This document shows positions 53,290-63,100 of a stretch of 64,000 nt of DNA, piece after piece. Source of the stretch: UBA1847 sp964386735 (GTDB taxonomy: Bacteria; Pseudomonadota; Gammaproteobacteria; Steroidobacterales; Woeseiaceae); NCBI GenBank assembly GCA_964386735.1, contig CAYLTW010000003.1:1-64000 (forward strand). Direction: 5' to 3'. A program made the position numbers and the translations under genes. Below the pieces are notes generated by a model that had not been told where the DNA came from, made no database searches, and saw only the letters and a program-made list of their open reading frames with translations. The number at the start of each line of letters is the position of its first letter. Position 1 is the stretch's first letter.

Positions 53290-54032
53290 GCAGTCCGCGC
53301 CGAGTTCAACTGCACCCGGCCTACCTGCTGCACCACCGGCCGTTTCGCGATACCAGCCTGTTACTTGATGTCTTCAGTCGGGATCACGGCAAACTGGCGC
53401 TGGTCGCGCGTGGCGCGCGATCTCAGAAGTCAAGATTAAAGCCGCTTTTGCGGCCGTTTATGCCGTTACAGCTGTCGTGGTTACTGCGCTCGGATCTGGG
53501 CACGCTCACGGGCGCTGAACTGGATGGCCCGCCACAGATATTGACCGGTGATGCGCTGATGTCCGGTTACTACGTTAATGAACTGATACTGCACCTCACG
53601 CACCGCCACGATCCGCAACCCGAGGTATTTACCGCGTACGGGCAGACCATTGCCGGCCTCGCAGCACGACAGGATCCGGCACCAGCGCTGCGCGTCTTCG
53701 AAATAGAGTTGCTGAAGTTGCTTGGTTATGCACTGAATCTTGGTTACGAGGCAGCATCGCACGACGAGATTGATCCTGCCGCAAACTATGAATACCGGAC
53801 GGAACAGGGGCCAGTGAAGGTCAGCCGGGACGCCGGGGCGATGGTATTCACGGGCAACATGCTGCTTGGAATCGGCGCGCAGCGCTTTGATGATAAGGAC
53901 GTGCTGCGGGCAGCCGGTCGCTTGCTTCATAACGTCATCGCCTATCATCTCGGCGGCAAAGAGTTGAAGAGTCGCAAAGTTCTGGTCGACCTGAATCGCA
54001 GTCGCGCTAAAATAAAGAACCCGACGAAGTGA
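53286..54032 (+). CDS. recO: DNA repair protein RecO
   Basis: RecO helps load RecA on SSB-coated DNA in the RecFOR pathway. The 248-residue product has an N-terminal OB fold (QLHPAYLLHHRPFRDTSLLL, FSRDHGKLALVARGAR) and a helical C-terminal part (FEIELLKLLGYALNL). The zinc cysteines found in some homologues are absent, as in E. coli. It follows era with a 4-nt overlap. Confidence 0.94.
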   Translation: MSSPRRVQLHPAYLLHHRPFRDTSLLLDVFSRDHGKLALVARGARSQKSRLKPLLRPFMPLQLSWLLRSDLGTLTGAELDGPPQILTGDALMSGYYVNELILHLTHRHDPQPEVFTAYGQTIAGLAARQDPAPALRVFEIELLKLLGYALNLGYEAASHDEIDPAANYEYRTEQGPVKVSRDAGAMVFTGNMLLGIGAQRFDDKDVLRAAGRLLHNVIAYHLGGKELKSRKVLVDLNRSRAKIKNPTK

Positions 54033-54070
54033 CCATTCCAAAATCAGGCAGTTTCTGATGGACCAAATCT

Positions 54071-54808
54071 GTGCGCAATAGTCCCATTTTCCTTGGCGTC
54101 AACATCGACCATGTCGCCACGCTACGGCAGGCGCGAGGCACGCCTTATCCCCGGCCGGTTGATGCCGTCGTTATGTCCGAGCAAGCAGGCGCCGACAGCA
54201 TCACCGTCCACCTGCGCGAGGATCGCCGGCACATACAGGATCATGATCTGGAGGCGATCAAGTCGGTCATGCGAACACACATGAACCTCGAGTGCGCCGT
54301 AACCGATGAGATGCTGGCCATCGCCGTGAAAACAGCGCCCGGCGATTGCTGCCTCGTCCCCGAGAAGCGAGAGGAACTGACAACCGAAGGCGGGCTGGAT
54401 GTCGTCGCGCAGATCGATCGGGTGCGTGACGCCGTACAGCAGCTGGCCGGGAACGATATTCGCGTGTCGCTTTTTGTCGATCCCGACCCGGCGCAGCTCG
54501 ACGCGGCAGTGGCAGTTGGTGCGCCGGTCGTGGAATTGCACACGGGACGCTACGCGGATACCGATGGCGACGAACAGGTCGCGGAGCTCGGACGCGTCAG
54601 ATCGGCAGCAGAATACGGGCACGGCCTCGGTCTTGTGATAAACGCGGGCCATGGTTTGCACTATCAAAATGTTGCGGAGATTGCGGTCATCGAGCACATT
54701 GTCGAACTGAACATCGGTCACTCGATTGTTTCGCGCGCCGTGTTTGATGGCTTGTTGGTCGCGGTAAGCGAAATGAAACGGCTCATGACCACGGCACGTA
54801 TCGCGTGA
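54071..54808 (+). CDS. pdxJ: Pyridoxine 5'-phosphate synthase
   Basis: PdxJ closes the ring of vitamin B6 from 1-deoxyxylulose 5-phosphate and the PdxA product. The 245-residue TIM barrel starts FLGVNIDHVATLRQARGTPY and has SEQAGADSITVHLREDRRHI, LVPEKREELTTEGGLD and VINAGHGLHYQN. Its substrate 1-deoxyxylulose 5-phosphate comes from Dxs, so this organism should keep dxs even if the rest of the MEP pathway were lost. The start is a GTG at 54071. Confidence 0.97.
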   Translation: MRNSPIFLGVNIDHVATLRQARGTPYPRPVDAVVMSEQAGADSITVHLREDRRHIQDHDLEAIKSVMRTHMNLECAVTDEMLAIAVKTAPGDCCLVPEKREELTTEGGLDVVAQIDRVRDAVQQLAGNDIRVSLFVDPDPAQLDAAVAVGAPVVELHTGRYADTDGDEQVAELGRVRSAAEYGHGLGLVINAGHGLHYQNVAEIAVIEHIVELNIGHSIVSRAVFDGLLVAVSEMKRLMTTARIA

Positions 54809-54815
54809 TCTCGTC

Positions 54816-55205
54816 ATGATTTTCGGCATTGGTACCGATGTCATCGAACTCTCCCGCATCCAGACCACGTTCGAGCGATTCGGTGATCATTTCGTGCAAC
54901 GAATTCTGATGGACGAGGAACTGGAATTGTTTCACCGTAGCAAACAGCCGCTTCGATTTCTCGCCATGCGGTTCGCGGGCAAGGAAGCCGTTGTCAAGGC
55001 GATGGGTACCGGTTTTGCGCATGGTGTCTGGTTGCGCGACGTTGGTATCACGAGCAATGCCTGGGGCAGACCGCTCGTTATCTGGTCGGAGCGCGGACAG
55101 CGGGTTTGTGATCGACTGGGCATCGGCGCCGGTCATGTAAGCCTGACGGACGATGCCGGCCTTATAATCGCATTCGCGGTCGTCGAGGCGGCCGCTACCA
55201 CCTGA
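54816..55205 (+). CDS. acpS: Holo-[acyl-carrier-protein] synthase
   Basis: AcpS attaches phosphopantetheine to acyl carrier protein. The 129-residue product has the two magnesium motifs IFGIGTDVIELSRI (aspartate near residue 8) and RFAGKEAVVKAMGTGF (glutamate near residue 58). It lies 7 nt after pdxJ, its normal partner. Confidence 0.97.
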   Translation: MIFGIGTDVIELSRIQTTFERFGDHFVQRILMDEELELFHRSKQPLRFLAMRFAGKEAVVKAMGTGFAHGVWLRDVGITSNAWGRPLVIWSERGQRVCDRLGIGAGHVSLTDDAGLIIAFAVVEAAATT

Positions 55206-55225
55206 CAATCAGGCTATCTGACACG

Positions 55226-55999
55226 ATGCATTGCTTTTCCTTTGACATAGAAACTATTCCTGACGTCGAGTTCGGCCGCCAGGTGTACGGGCTGGAGGGC
55301 CTGGAAGACGAGGATGTCGCAACGGCCATGTTGTTCAAACGCCAGCAGGCAGTTGGCCATGACTTTTTGCCCTTGCATCAGCATCGAGTGGTTGCGATCT
55401 CGGTGGCATTGCGCACTGGAGACAGTTTTCGGGTATGGACACTGGGCGACGAGGATTCGAGCGAGGCCGAAATCGTGGGGCGCTTTTTCGACGGTATTGC
55501 GCGTTATACACCCGACCTCGTGTCCTGGAACGGCGGGGGCTTCGACTTGCCGGTACTGCAATACCGGGCGCTTAAACACGGCATCCAGGCACCGCGTTAC
55601 TGGGAAATCGGCGAGTCCGACCGCGACTTCAAATGGAACAATTACCTGAACCGTTACCACTGGCGTCACGTCGATTTGATGGACGTGCTGGCGAATTTCA
55701 GTCCGCGCGCGAACGCGAAGCTCGACGAAATCGCGACGATGCTGGGTTTTCCCGGCAAGCTCGGCATGGACGGAAGCCAGGTTTGGGGAAAATACCTTGA
55801 GGGCGGCGTTCGCGAAATTCGAAATTACTGCGAAACGGACGTGCTCAATACCTGGCTGGTCTACCTGCGTTTCGAGCATATGCGCGGCAATCTCGACGAC
55901 AAGGATCTTGCGCGAGAGTACGCCTTGATTCGTTCCACGCTGGAGTCCATGCGCAAGTCTCACCTGAACGACTTTCTGGCTGCCTGGCCAGTTGCCTGA
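55226..55999 (+). CDS. PolB-like 3'-5' exonuclease (DEDD family)
   Basis: The 257-residue protein is a predicted stand-alone 3'-5' exonuclease related to the proofreading domain of family B polymerases. The four acidic motifs can be traced: FDIETIPD (Exo I, residues 6-13), SWNGGGFDLPVLQYRAL (Exo II, about residue 100), DLMDVLANFSPR, and Exo III YCETDVLNTW near residue 206. The tyrosine marks the DEDDy type. It sits between acpS and rlmD. Its substrate is not established. Confidence 0.88.
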   Translation: MHCFSFDIETIPDVEFGRQVYGLEGLEDEDVATAMLFKRQQAVGHDFLPLHQHRVVAISVALRTGDSFRVWTLGDEDSSEAEIVGRFFDGIARYTPDLVSWNGGGFDLPVLQYRALKHGIQAPRYWEIGESDRDFKWNNYLNRYHWRHVDLMDVLANFSPRANAKLDEIATMLGFPGKLGMDGSQVWGKYLEGGVREIRNYCETDVLNTWLVYLRFEHMRGNLDDKDLAREYALIRSTLESMRKSHLNDFLAAWPVA

Positions 56000-56002
56000 G
56001 CC

Positions 56003-57322
56003 ATGGCGAAGAGGAAACCGCGCGAGCCTGAGACAGCACTGGTAGACGCCGTCACTCATGACGGCCGTGGTATCGCGGCGACCGACGGAAAGAAGGTATT
56101 TGTCGCTGGTGCTCTGGTCGGGGAAGAGGTCCGTTTCATACGGCGCAAGCGGCGCCGCAACTATGACGAGGCGGAGTTGCTCGAGGTGCTGAAGCCGTCG
56201 CCCGATCGTGTGGCAGCGCGGTGTGCGGCGTTCGGAAGCTGTGGCGGTTGTGCGTTGCAGCACATCAGTTGCGAAGAGCAACGCGACATCAAGTTTGCAA
56301 CGCTCCGCGACAACCTGCAGCGCATCGGCAGGGTCGAACCCGTTAAATGGCTGGAGCCACTGACGGGCCCGGAGTGGCACTATCGCCGGCGCGCGCGGCT
56401 GGGCGTCAGAGACGTGCCTGGCAAGGGGAGAGTCCTCGTGGGCTTCCGTGAGCGACATGCTCCGTTTATCACTGACATGAAGCGCTGCGAGGTCATCGCG
56501 AAGCCAGTCGACGAGCTGATCGAGCCACTCAGCGAGTTGATCGGGCGGCTTTCCATTCGCGCGCGTCTGCCTCAAATCGAGGTAGCGGTCGCCGAAAATG
56601 GTGTGGCGCTGGTATTCCGAGTGCTGGAGCAGCCCGGCGATGCCGATATGCGCTGTTTTCGCGAATTCGGGGAAAAACATGATCTGCGAATCTGGCTGCA
56701 ACCCGGCGGGCTTGACTCGTTGCAACTCGCGTGGCCACAGGACGATCCCGGGCCGCTTACCTACGCCTTGCCCGAGTTTGATATCGAGGTCGCTTTCGAG
56801 CCGATTGACTTCGTGCAGATTAACGGCGAGATCAATCGCCGCATGGTGACCGCGGCGATCGACTACCTGGCACCGGGTGCGAACGACAGGGTGCTGGACC
56901 TGTATTGCGGGATCGGCAACTTCTCGTTGCCGCTGGGCCGCAATTCGGGCGAGGTTGTGGGCGTTGAGGGTGAGCCGGCACTGGTCGAACGTGGTGTCAG
57001 CAACGCAACGCGCAATGGCCTGACGAACGTCAGTTTCCGTTGTGCGGATCTTGCGGCCATCGACGGTGCTGAAACCTGGTTGCGCGAGAGTTGGGATCGC
57101 GTCTTGCTGGATCCGGCACGTAGCGGGGCGGCCGAGGTGGTTCGGCACATGCGGACAATCGACCCGGAGCGTATTGTGTATGTCTCCTGCCATGCCGGAA
57201 CGCTGGCCAGAGATGCGGGAACGCTGGTAAACGAGCTCTCTTACACGCTCGAGGCGGCGGGTATCATCGACATGTTCCCGCACACTGCACACGCTGAGTC
57301 TATCGCTGTATTTAGTAAATAG
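56003..57322 (+). CDS. rlmD: 23S rRNA (uracil(1939)-C5)-methyltransferase
   Basis: RlmD methylates U1939 of 23S rRNA. The 439-residue product has an N-terminal TRAM domain (about residues 12-65), the [4Fe-4S] cysteines in CAAFGSCGGCALQHISCEEQ, and a SAM-binding domain with LDLYCGIGNFSLPLG and LLDPARSGAAEVV. The catalytic cysteine stands in IVYVSCHAGTLARDAGTL. The family usually reads SCNPATLARD there and HTGHLE near the end, where this one has HTAHAES. The cysteine is kept, so activity is likely. Confidence 0.93.
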   Translation: MAKRKPREPETALVDAVTHDGRGIAATDGKKVFVAGALVGEEVRFIRRKRRRNYDEAELLEVLKPSPDRVAARCAAFGSCGGCALQHISCEEQRDIKFATLRDNLQRIGRVEPVKWLEPLTGPEWHYRRRARLGVRDVPGKGRVLVGFRERHAPFITDMKRCEVIAKPVDELIEPLSELIGRLSIRARLPQIEVAVAENGVALVFRVLEQPGDADMRCFREFGEKHDLRIWLQPGGLDSLQLAWPQDDPGPLTYALPEFDIEVAFEPIDFVQINGEINRRMVTAAIDYLAPGANDRVLDLYCGIGNFSLPLGRNSGEVVGVEGEPALVERGVSNATRNGLTNVSFRCADLAAIDGAETWLRESWDRVLLDPARSGAAEVVRHMRTIDPERIVYVSCHAGTLARDAGTLVNELSYTLEAAGIIDMFPHTAHAESIAVFSK

Positions 57323-57370
57323 AATCATATAGTTATTGTGTTTTTTTAAAGGATTACTTATCTTCTGACA

Positions 57371-58417
57371 ATGTCCCTCGGACCTGTGATGATCGATATC
57401 GACGGCCCCGGCCTGACCCCGGCTGACCGCGATCTGTTGCTCGAGCCGGCTGTGGGCGGCGTTCTGCTCTTTGCGCGCAATTACGAATCCCCGGAGCGCC
57501 TTATTGACCTCGTTGCCGAGATGCGGGCATTGCGCAGTCCGCCATTGATCATCGCTGTGGATCACGAAGGTGGGCGCGTACAGCGATTTCGGACAGGCTT
57601 CACGAGGATTCCGCCGATGCGGCGTATCGGCCGGGAATACGATCGCGATTCCGATGCTGCGGAGAAATTCGCCCGCCAGGCGGGTTGGGTGATCGCCTCT
57701 GAATTGCGCGTTGCGGGAATCGACCTTTGCTTTGCACCTTGCGTTGATCTTGACTGGGGTGTCAGCGAGATCATCGGCGACCGCTCATTTCATCGCCTGC
57801 CGGATGTTGTCGGGGATCTTGCAGCCGCTTTTTCGCGCGGTCTTCGCAGTGCCGGCATGGCCGCAGTGGCAAAGCACTATCCCGGTCATGGCGCCGTGGT
57901 CGCCGACTCCCATTTGAAGCTGCCAGTTGATCGGCGTGAATACAGCGACGTCCTTGATGACATGCGTCCCTACGATAAGCTGATTGGCAATGGTTTGATC
58001 GCGGGCGTCATGACCGCGCACGTGGTGTACCGAGGGCTGGATGAGATGCCCGCGAGTTTTTCCGAGTACTGGATTCAACAGGAGTTGCGCTCCCGGCTGG
58101 GGTTTGACGGTGCGGTTTTTTGTGATGATCTGAGCATGCAGGCGACGCGCGAATATGGTGCGATGCCAACCCGCGCCAGGCGAGCGCTGGATGCGGGTTG
58201 CGACATGGTGCTTGTGTGCAACGATCGGCCCGCCGCGCAAAAAACTGTGGCATCGTTACGTGACTATTCGAATCCACTGTCGCTGGTAAGGCTTGCGCGC
58301 CTGCACGGGACGGGACAGGTATTGCGGGAGACGCTTTTCGCAAGCGAGGAATGGCAGCACGCAAGTGCGCAGCTACAGCGGTGGTCGGAACCGCCAGAGC
58401 TCAGATTGGACGCATGA
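57371..58417 (+). CDS. nagZ: Beta-N-acetylglucosaminidase NagZ
   Basis: NagZ trims GlcNAc from cytosolic anhydromuropeptides in peptidoglycan recycling; in some bacteria its product induces beta-lactamase. The 348-residue GH3 enzyme opens GPVMIDIDGPGLTPADRDLL and has VDHEGGRVQRFRTGFTRIP, the catalytic loop KHYPGHGAVVADSHLKLP, and the nucleophile aspartate in VFCDDLSMQATREYG. It is preceded by an AT-rich 48-bp gap that may hold a promoter. Confidence 0.96.
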   Translation: MSLGPVMIDIDGPGLTPADRDLLLEPAVGGVLLFARNYESPERLIDLVAEMRALRSPPLIIAVDHEGGRVQRFRTGFTRIPPMRRIGREYDRDSDAAEKFARQAGWVIASELRVAGIDLCFAPCVDLDWGVSEIIGDRSFHRLPDVVGDLAAAFSRGLRSAGMAAVAKHYPGHGAVVADSHLKLPVDRREYSDVLDDMRPYDKLIGNGLIAGVMTAHVVYRGLDEMPASFSEYWIQQELRSRLGFDGAVFCDDLSMQATREYGAMPTRARRALDAGCDMVLVCNDRPAAQKTVASLRDYSNPLSLVRLARLHGTGQVLRETLFASEEWQHASAQLQRWSEPPELRLDA

Positions 58418-58418
58418 G

Positions 58419-59309
58419 TTGAAATCCAGATCGGTAAATCCGGAAATTCTTGAACAAGTCATCGCGGCATCGTCCGAACCCGTGATGATCGTTCGGCTCG
58501 ACCACAATGACTGGCCGGTTGTACTTGCAAACAGTGCCTTCGAGGCGATCGGCGGTGATGCGGTGATTCGAAAGCCGTTCGCCGATGTCGTTGAAAAACT
58601 GGTAGGCCGTGAGCTTGCCCTCGAAATAAGCGAGTCACTGCGCTCGCAGCAGGAAACGAGTTTCCCGGTCGAGGTCGGTGGTCGCGAATACCTGCTCTGG
58701 CTAAAGCCACTTGCCGTCCCCAACGATGATATTGCACGTTTTTGTGCTGTATCCCTGCGGGGCGGAGCGGGCGGTAGTGCCGCGGCCGGATCCGACACGG
58801 ACCATGCGCTGTTAAAGGCCAAACGGAAGATTCGCGATCTGACACGCAATGATGCCGTCACGGGTCTGTTGAACGACCGGGCGTTCGGGGAAGTTCTCGA
58901 CCATGACTGGGCTGTTGCGTCGCGAGAAAAAAGTACGATCGCACTAGTGCTGTTTACGCTGGATGATTTCGATGCGTATGTCGAGGTGTTTGGCAGGCAT
59001 GCTTCGGATTCCTGCCTGCGTCGTGTGGGCCAGGCGATTCGTCGCTGCCTGCGGCGGGCCAGCGACGTTGTCGCGAAAATGGACGGAGCACAGTTCGTCG
59101 TGCTATCGCACGCGTCCGATGCAGACGGTGTGCGGGAATTTGCCGCAAGGATTTCCACGGCGGTCCGGGAACTCGGCTTGTATCACCCGCGTTCGGCAAG
59201 CGGGCGTTTCGTCACGGTGTCGCACCGCGTCTCAGCAGCGACCGCCGGGGATGACCCTTCGTCGGCGGCTGAGTTCTTTCAAGCGCTACTCGCTGACGAC
59301 AGCCGGTGA
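58419..59309 (+). CDS. PAS/GGDEF-like signalling protein with degenerate active site
   Basis: From a TTG at 58419, one base after the nagZ stop, this is a 296-residue cytosolic protein. Residues about 10-120 look like a PAS domain (EPVMIVRLDHNDWPVVLANS, then AFEAIGG). After a short linker a GGDEF-type domain starts at DAVTGLLNDRAFGEVLDHDW and ends VSHRVSAA. The signature loop is DGAQF (in AKMDGAQFVVLSHA) instead of GGDEF, so it should not make cyclic-di-GMP. No membrane segment is present. It may act as a sensor or binding protein. Its end overlaps csiV by 24 nt in convergent orientation. Confidence 0.8.
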   Translation: MKSRSVNPEILEQVIAASSEPVMIVRLDHNDWPVVLANSAFEAIGGDAVIRKPFADVVEKLVGRELALEISESLRSQQETSFPVEVGGREYLLWLKPLAVPNDDIARFCAVSLRGGAGGSAAAGSDTDHALLKAKRKIRDLTRNDAVTGLLNDRAFGEVLDHDWAVASREKSTIALVLFTLDDFDAYVEVFGRHASDSCLRRVGQAIRRCLRRASDVVAKMDGAQFVVLSHASDADGVREFAARISTAVRELGLYHPRSASGRFVTVSHRVSAATAGDDPSSAAEFFQALLADDSR

Positions 59310-60149
59310 CAGAAATTCTGTGTCGTCCGGGATAAATTCTTCCTCTTCTTCCTCGACGCGCAAAACTTTTGCAACAACGCCAAACCTGGGGTGGTCGTAG
59401 TAGCGTGTTTCCCCGTTCTTGAACAAGCGGTTTTCGCTGATTCGATACCGCAACGGTTCGTATTCCGGTTCAGTATCAAACAGGAACGTGTCAGATTCGT
59501 TTTGCGTGCGGTCATCGTTGTAGCGCAAAATCGGCTGCTCGAAAGACCGATCCGTCGCGCCAGAGCCCGGTTCAGGCTCGACTGCATCAAGCTCGAGATC
59601 GACGAACAGGTGCAGGTACCGGCTCAGGTAGAGCGTCAGCGTGCCGGCAAGGCCGGGCGGAGGCTCGCCGAACTCGCGAAGATCCAGGGCTGGCGTGTCT
59701 TCCTCCGGCAACGCCGTTTGTGTCCAGCCAACATGAATAAGCGGCAAGTAGGAATCGAGGCGGTCCAGGTGATCGAGGATATCGGTCATCGTAAGCTCGT
59801 CGTCGTCGAGCAATACCATCTCGAAAAGAGAATCCCCGGGTTCTTCGGGCTCTTCGGTGTCCGCCGCCGCATCGGCGAAGGTCGGAATCGAGTCGTCCGG
59901 TATCGTGCCTTCCCCGCCCGGCTCATACAGCGCAAGCGGATCGGGTTGGACGATCTCGATCACTTCAGGCAGAAAAACTTCCGTGCCGGCCGAGACATCG
60001 TCCGCGTAGGCGAACACGATTACTTCGACCGTGTAACGACGTGGTGCGGGCTCCGCCGCCTCAAGGCTGTCCGGGTCGAGCAAAGGCTCCTGGGCGCACA
60101 CGGCAGCGCTTGTGAATATCGAAATCAGAAATAAAGTCAGTTTTCGCAT
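59286..60149 (-). CDS. csiV: CsiV family periplasmic protein
   Basis: CsiV of Vibrio cholerae is a periplasmic protein linked to cell wall stress, and its relatives often lie beside mfd. The 287-residue precursor has a signal peptide (MRKLTLFLISIFTSAAVCAQ), the N-terminal family stretch RRYTVEVIVFAYADDVSAGT, an acidic middle region, and the conserved C-terminal YLSRYLHLFVDLEL and LFKNGETRYYDHPRFGVVAK. It ends with a run of glutamates. It is 7 nt downstream of mfd and co-directional. Confidence 0.86.
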   Translation of the reverse strand: MRKLTLFLISIFTSAAVCAQEPLLDPDSLEAAEPAPRRYTVEVIVFAYADDVSAGTEVFLPEVIEIVQPDPLALYEPGGEGTIPDDSIPTFADAAADTEEPEEPGDSLFEMVLLDDDELTMTDILDHLDRLDSYLPLIHVGWTQTALPEEDTPALDLREFGEPPPGLAGTLTLYLSRYLHLFVDLELDAVEPEPGSGATDRSFEQPILRYNDDRTQNESDTFLFDTEPEYEPLRYRISENRLFKNGETRYYDHPRFGVVAKVLRVEEEEEEFIPDDTEFLSPAVVSE

Positions 60150-60156
60150 ACAGGTC

Positions 60157-63100
60157 TCAGCTGCGGGCCATCTCGTCGACTAGTCGGGTCGATCCTACAG
60201 GGTCTTTGACCGCAAGTTGCTCAAGCAGCTTCTCGATTGCGGCGAATCGTCGCTCGAGAACCGACAGGTCTTGCTGAAACCGCAGCCGGTGTGAGCCCTG
60301 CAGGCGATACGTTTGGCCGTTATTTTGCACTAATTGAACCAGTGCGACAGGGTCAATCCGGCTTTCGGCGCCAAAAATCAGGTAGCCGCTGCTATCGGCG
60401 GCATCAATTTTCTCGATGCCGAGCGCCATTGCCTGTTTTTTGATTGCAGCGATTCTCATCAGGTTCCTGGCGGGGTCCGGCAGCAGGCCAAAGCGATCGA
60501 TGAGTTCAACCTGCAATTCCCGGAGTTCATCGGCCGACGTGGTCGCGGAAATACGCTTGTACAGAATCAGGCGCAGGTGGACGTCCGGCACATAGTCGTC
60601 CGGGAGCAGGGCCGGCACATGCAGGTTGATGTCGACACCTGCATCGAGTGGCGCCGTGAGGTCCGGTTCCTGCCCGGCGCGCAGCGATTCAACGGCTCTG
60701 GACAACATGTCCATGTACAGCGAAAAGCCGATTTCCTGGATCTGGCCGCTTTGTTCATCGCCCAGCAATTCGCCCGCACCCCTGATCTCGAGGTCATGCG
60801 TGGCGAGCGTGAAGCCGGAGCCGAGTTCCTCCAGTGAGTCGATGGCTTCCAGACGTTTGATTGCGTCGGCAGACAGCACGGCTCTGGGCGGCGCGATCAG
60901 GTAGGCATAGGCACGGTGATGCGATCGGCCGACGCGACCGCGAAGCTGGTGCAGTTGCGCCAGGCCAAAGCGATCGGCTCGATTGATGATAATCGTGTTC
61001 GCCGTTGGTACGTCGATGCCACTTTCAACGATCGTCGTGCATAACAGCAAATTGAAGCGTCGGTGGTAAAAATCGAACATGACCTGTTCGAGATCCCGTT
61101 CGGGCATCTGGCCATGACCGACACGTATTGAGGCTTCGGGGACCAGCTTTTGCAGCTCATCCCGCATGCGGCCAATATCGTCCACGCGATTGTGTATGAA
61201 ATACATCTGGCCACCGCGCTTGATTTCGCGCAAGCAGGCTTCGCGTACGATAACGTCATTCCACTCACTGACGAAGGTCTTGATAGCGAGGCGTTCAGCC
61301 GGTGGTGTCGTAATCAGAGACATGTCGCGCAGCCCGCCAAGCGCCATGTTCAGCGTCCGTGGAATCGGCGTGGCTGTCAGCGTCAGTATGTCGATGTCGC
61401 TGCGCAACGACTTGATTGCCTCCTTGTGGCGCACGCCGAAACGGTGCTCCTCGTCCACGATGACGAGCCCAACATCTTTGAAGTCCCTCGTGTGTCCCAG
61501 CAGGCGGTGCGTGCCAATCACAACATCGATGGTTCCGGATTGCATGCCGGCGACAATTTCGCGTACCTGCTGTGCCGACTGGAAACGCGACAGGACCTCG
61601 ATGCGAACCGGCCATTCTGCGAACCGGTCCTTGAAGTTATCGCCATGTTGTTGCGCCAGCAATGTCGTCGGTACCAGTATTGCGACTTGCTTCCCCCCGT
61701 AGACAGCGGCGAACGTCGCGCGCAACGCGACTTCTGTTTTGCCGAAGCCGACATCGCCGCAAACGACCCGATCCATGGGCTTGTCCGCGTTCAGATCGGC
61801 AAGGACGTCATCGATTGTGGCGGCCTGATCCTCTGTTGCTTCAAACGGAAAGCCGCTTTCAAACGCACGGTAGTCGGCTTCCGACCAGTGGAAACGATGG
61901 CCTGGGCGCGCGGCTCGGCGCGCGTACACGTCCAGCAACTCTGCAGCGACATCGCGTGCGCGATGCGCGGCGCGCTGTTTTGCACGGACCCACTGCTCGC
62001 TGCCGAGGCGATGCAGCGGCGCATTCTCGGCCGATGCTCCGGTGTAGCGCGTGATCAGTTCGAGTGCATGGACGGGCACGTACAGCTTGTCCTCGCCGGC
62101 GTACTCCAACTGCAGGAATTCTCCCTTGATACCACCGGTTTCGATTGTCATCAGACCCAGATAGCGACCGACGCCGTACTCGGCGTGTACGACCGGTGAC
62201 CCTGGTTGCAGGTCGTTCAATTGGCGAATAATTGCTTCCGGATCACGGTCCGACGGGCGCCTTTTCTTCTTTCGGGCGCGCTCGCCAAAAAGTTGCTGCT
62301 CACCGATGATGGCAATTCCGGCGTCCGGCAACAGCACGCCGTTTTCGAGCGGCGCGATCGCGACACCGATGCGCTCTCTTTGCTCAAGAAATCCGGCCCA
62401 CGAATCCACCCTGGCGAGATTGAGTCCGCGACCGGACAGCAGGTCGAGCACCTGCTCCCGACGACCGGGCGATTCGCTTGTAAACAGTACGCGACCTTCG
62501 AAATCGATCAGGAAATTCATCAGTGCGCTCGCCGGATCTTCGAATCGCGCCTCAATTTTCAATGCCGGCGGTAATCGGGCAGACAGATTCAGATTATCTC
62601 CTGACTCGTTCAGCGATTGTGCGGAGTAACGAACGATAACCCTGTCGTTGAGTCGCGACAGTACAGATTCCACGTCGTAAAAGGTCTCGGTTGGCGAGAG
62701 TACCGGCCGCTCCGGATCAAGTCGGCACAGCTCATAACGTTCCTCGATTTCGCGCCATGCGGTTTGCAGGATTGGCGCCAGCACATCCGGCACGATCGTG
62801 ACGCAATCCTCGGGAAGATAGTCCAGCAAATTCGAGTTATTCCCGAAAAACAGCGGCAAGTAGTATTCGATGCCGCCGTGGGCAATTCCATCGGAAACCT
62901 CGCGGTAGACGCGCGAACGGCTGGGCTGACCTTCAAATCGCTCGCGATAGCGCTCGCGAAAATCCTTGATGTCCCGGACATCGAGCGGGATTTCCCGCGC
63001 CGGGAGCAGGCTGATTGACTCTACGACCTCGCCGGACATTTGTGTGGCCGGGGAAAAGCGACGCAAGGTCTCGACTTCGTCGTCGAAAAAATCGATGCGA

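Noticed and set aside
55214..57565. A 783-codon open frame on the minus strand
   Set aside because: It lies antisense to three well-supported plus-strand genes (exonuclease, rlmD, start of nagZ) and shows no family resemblance. Long antisense frames are expected in GC-rich genes.
61150..62199. A 349-codon plus-strand frame
   Set aside because: It is antisense to the mfd motor domain, whose motifs are unmistakable.
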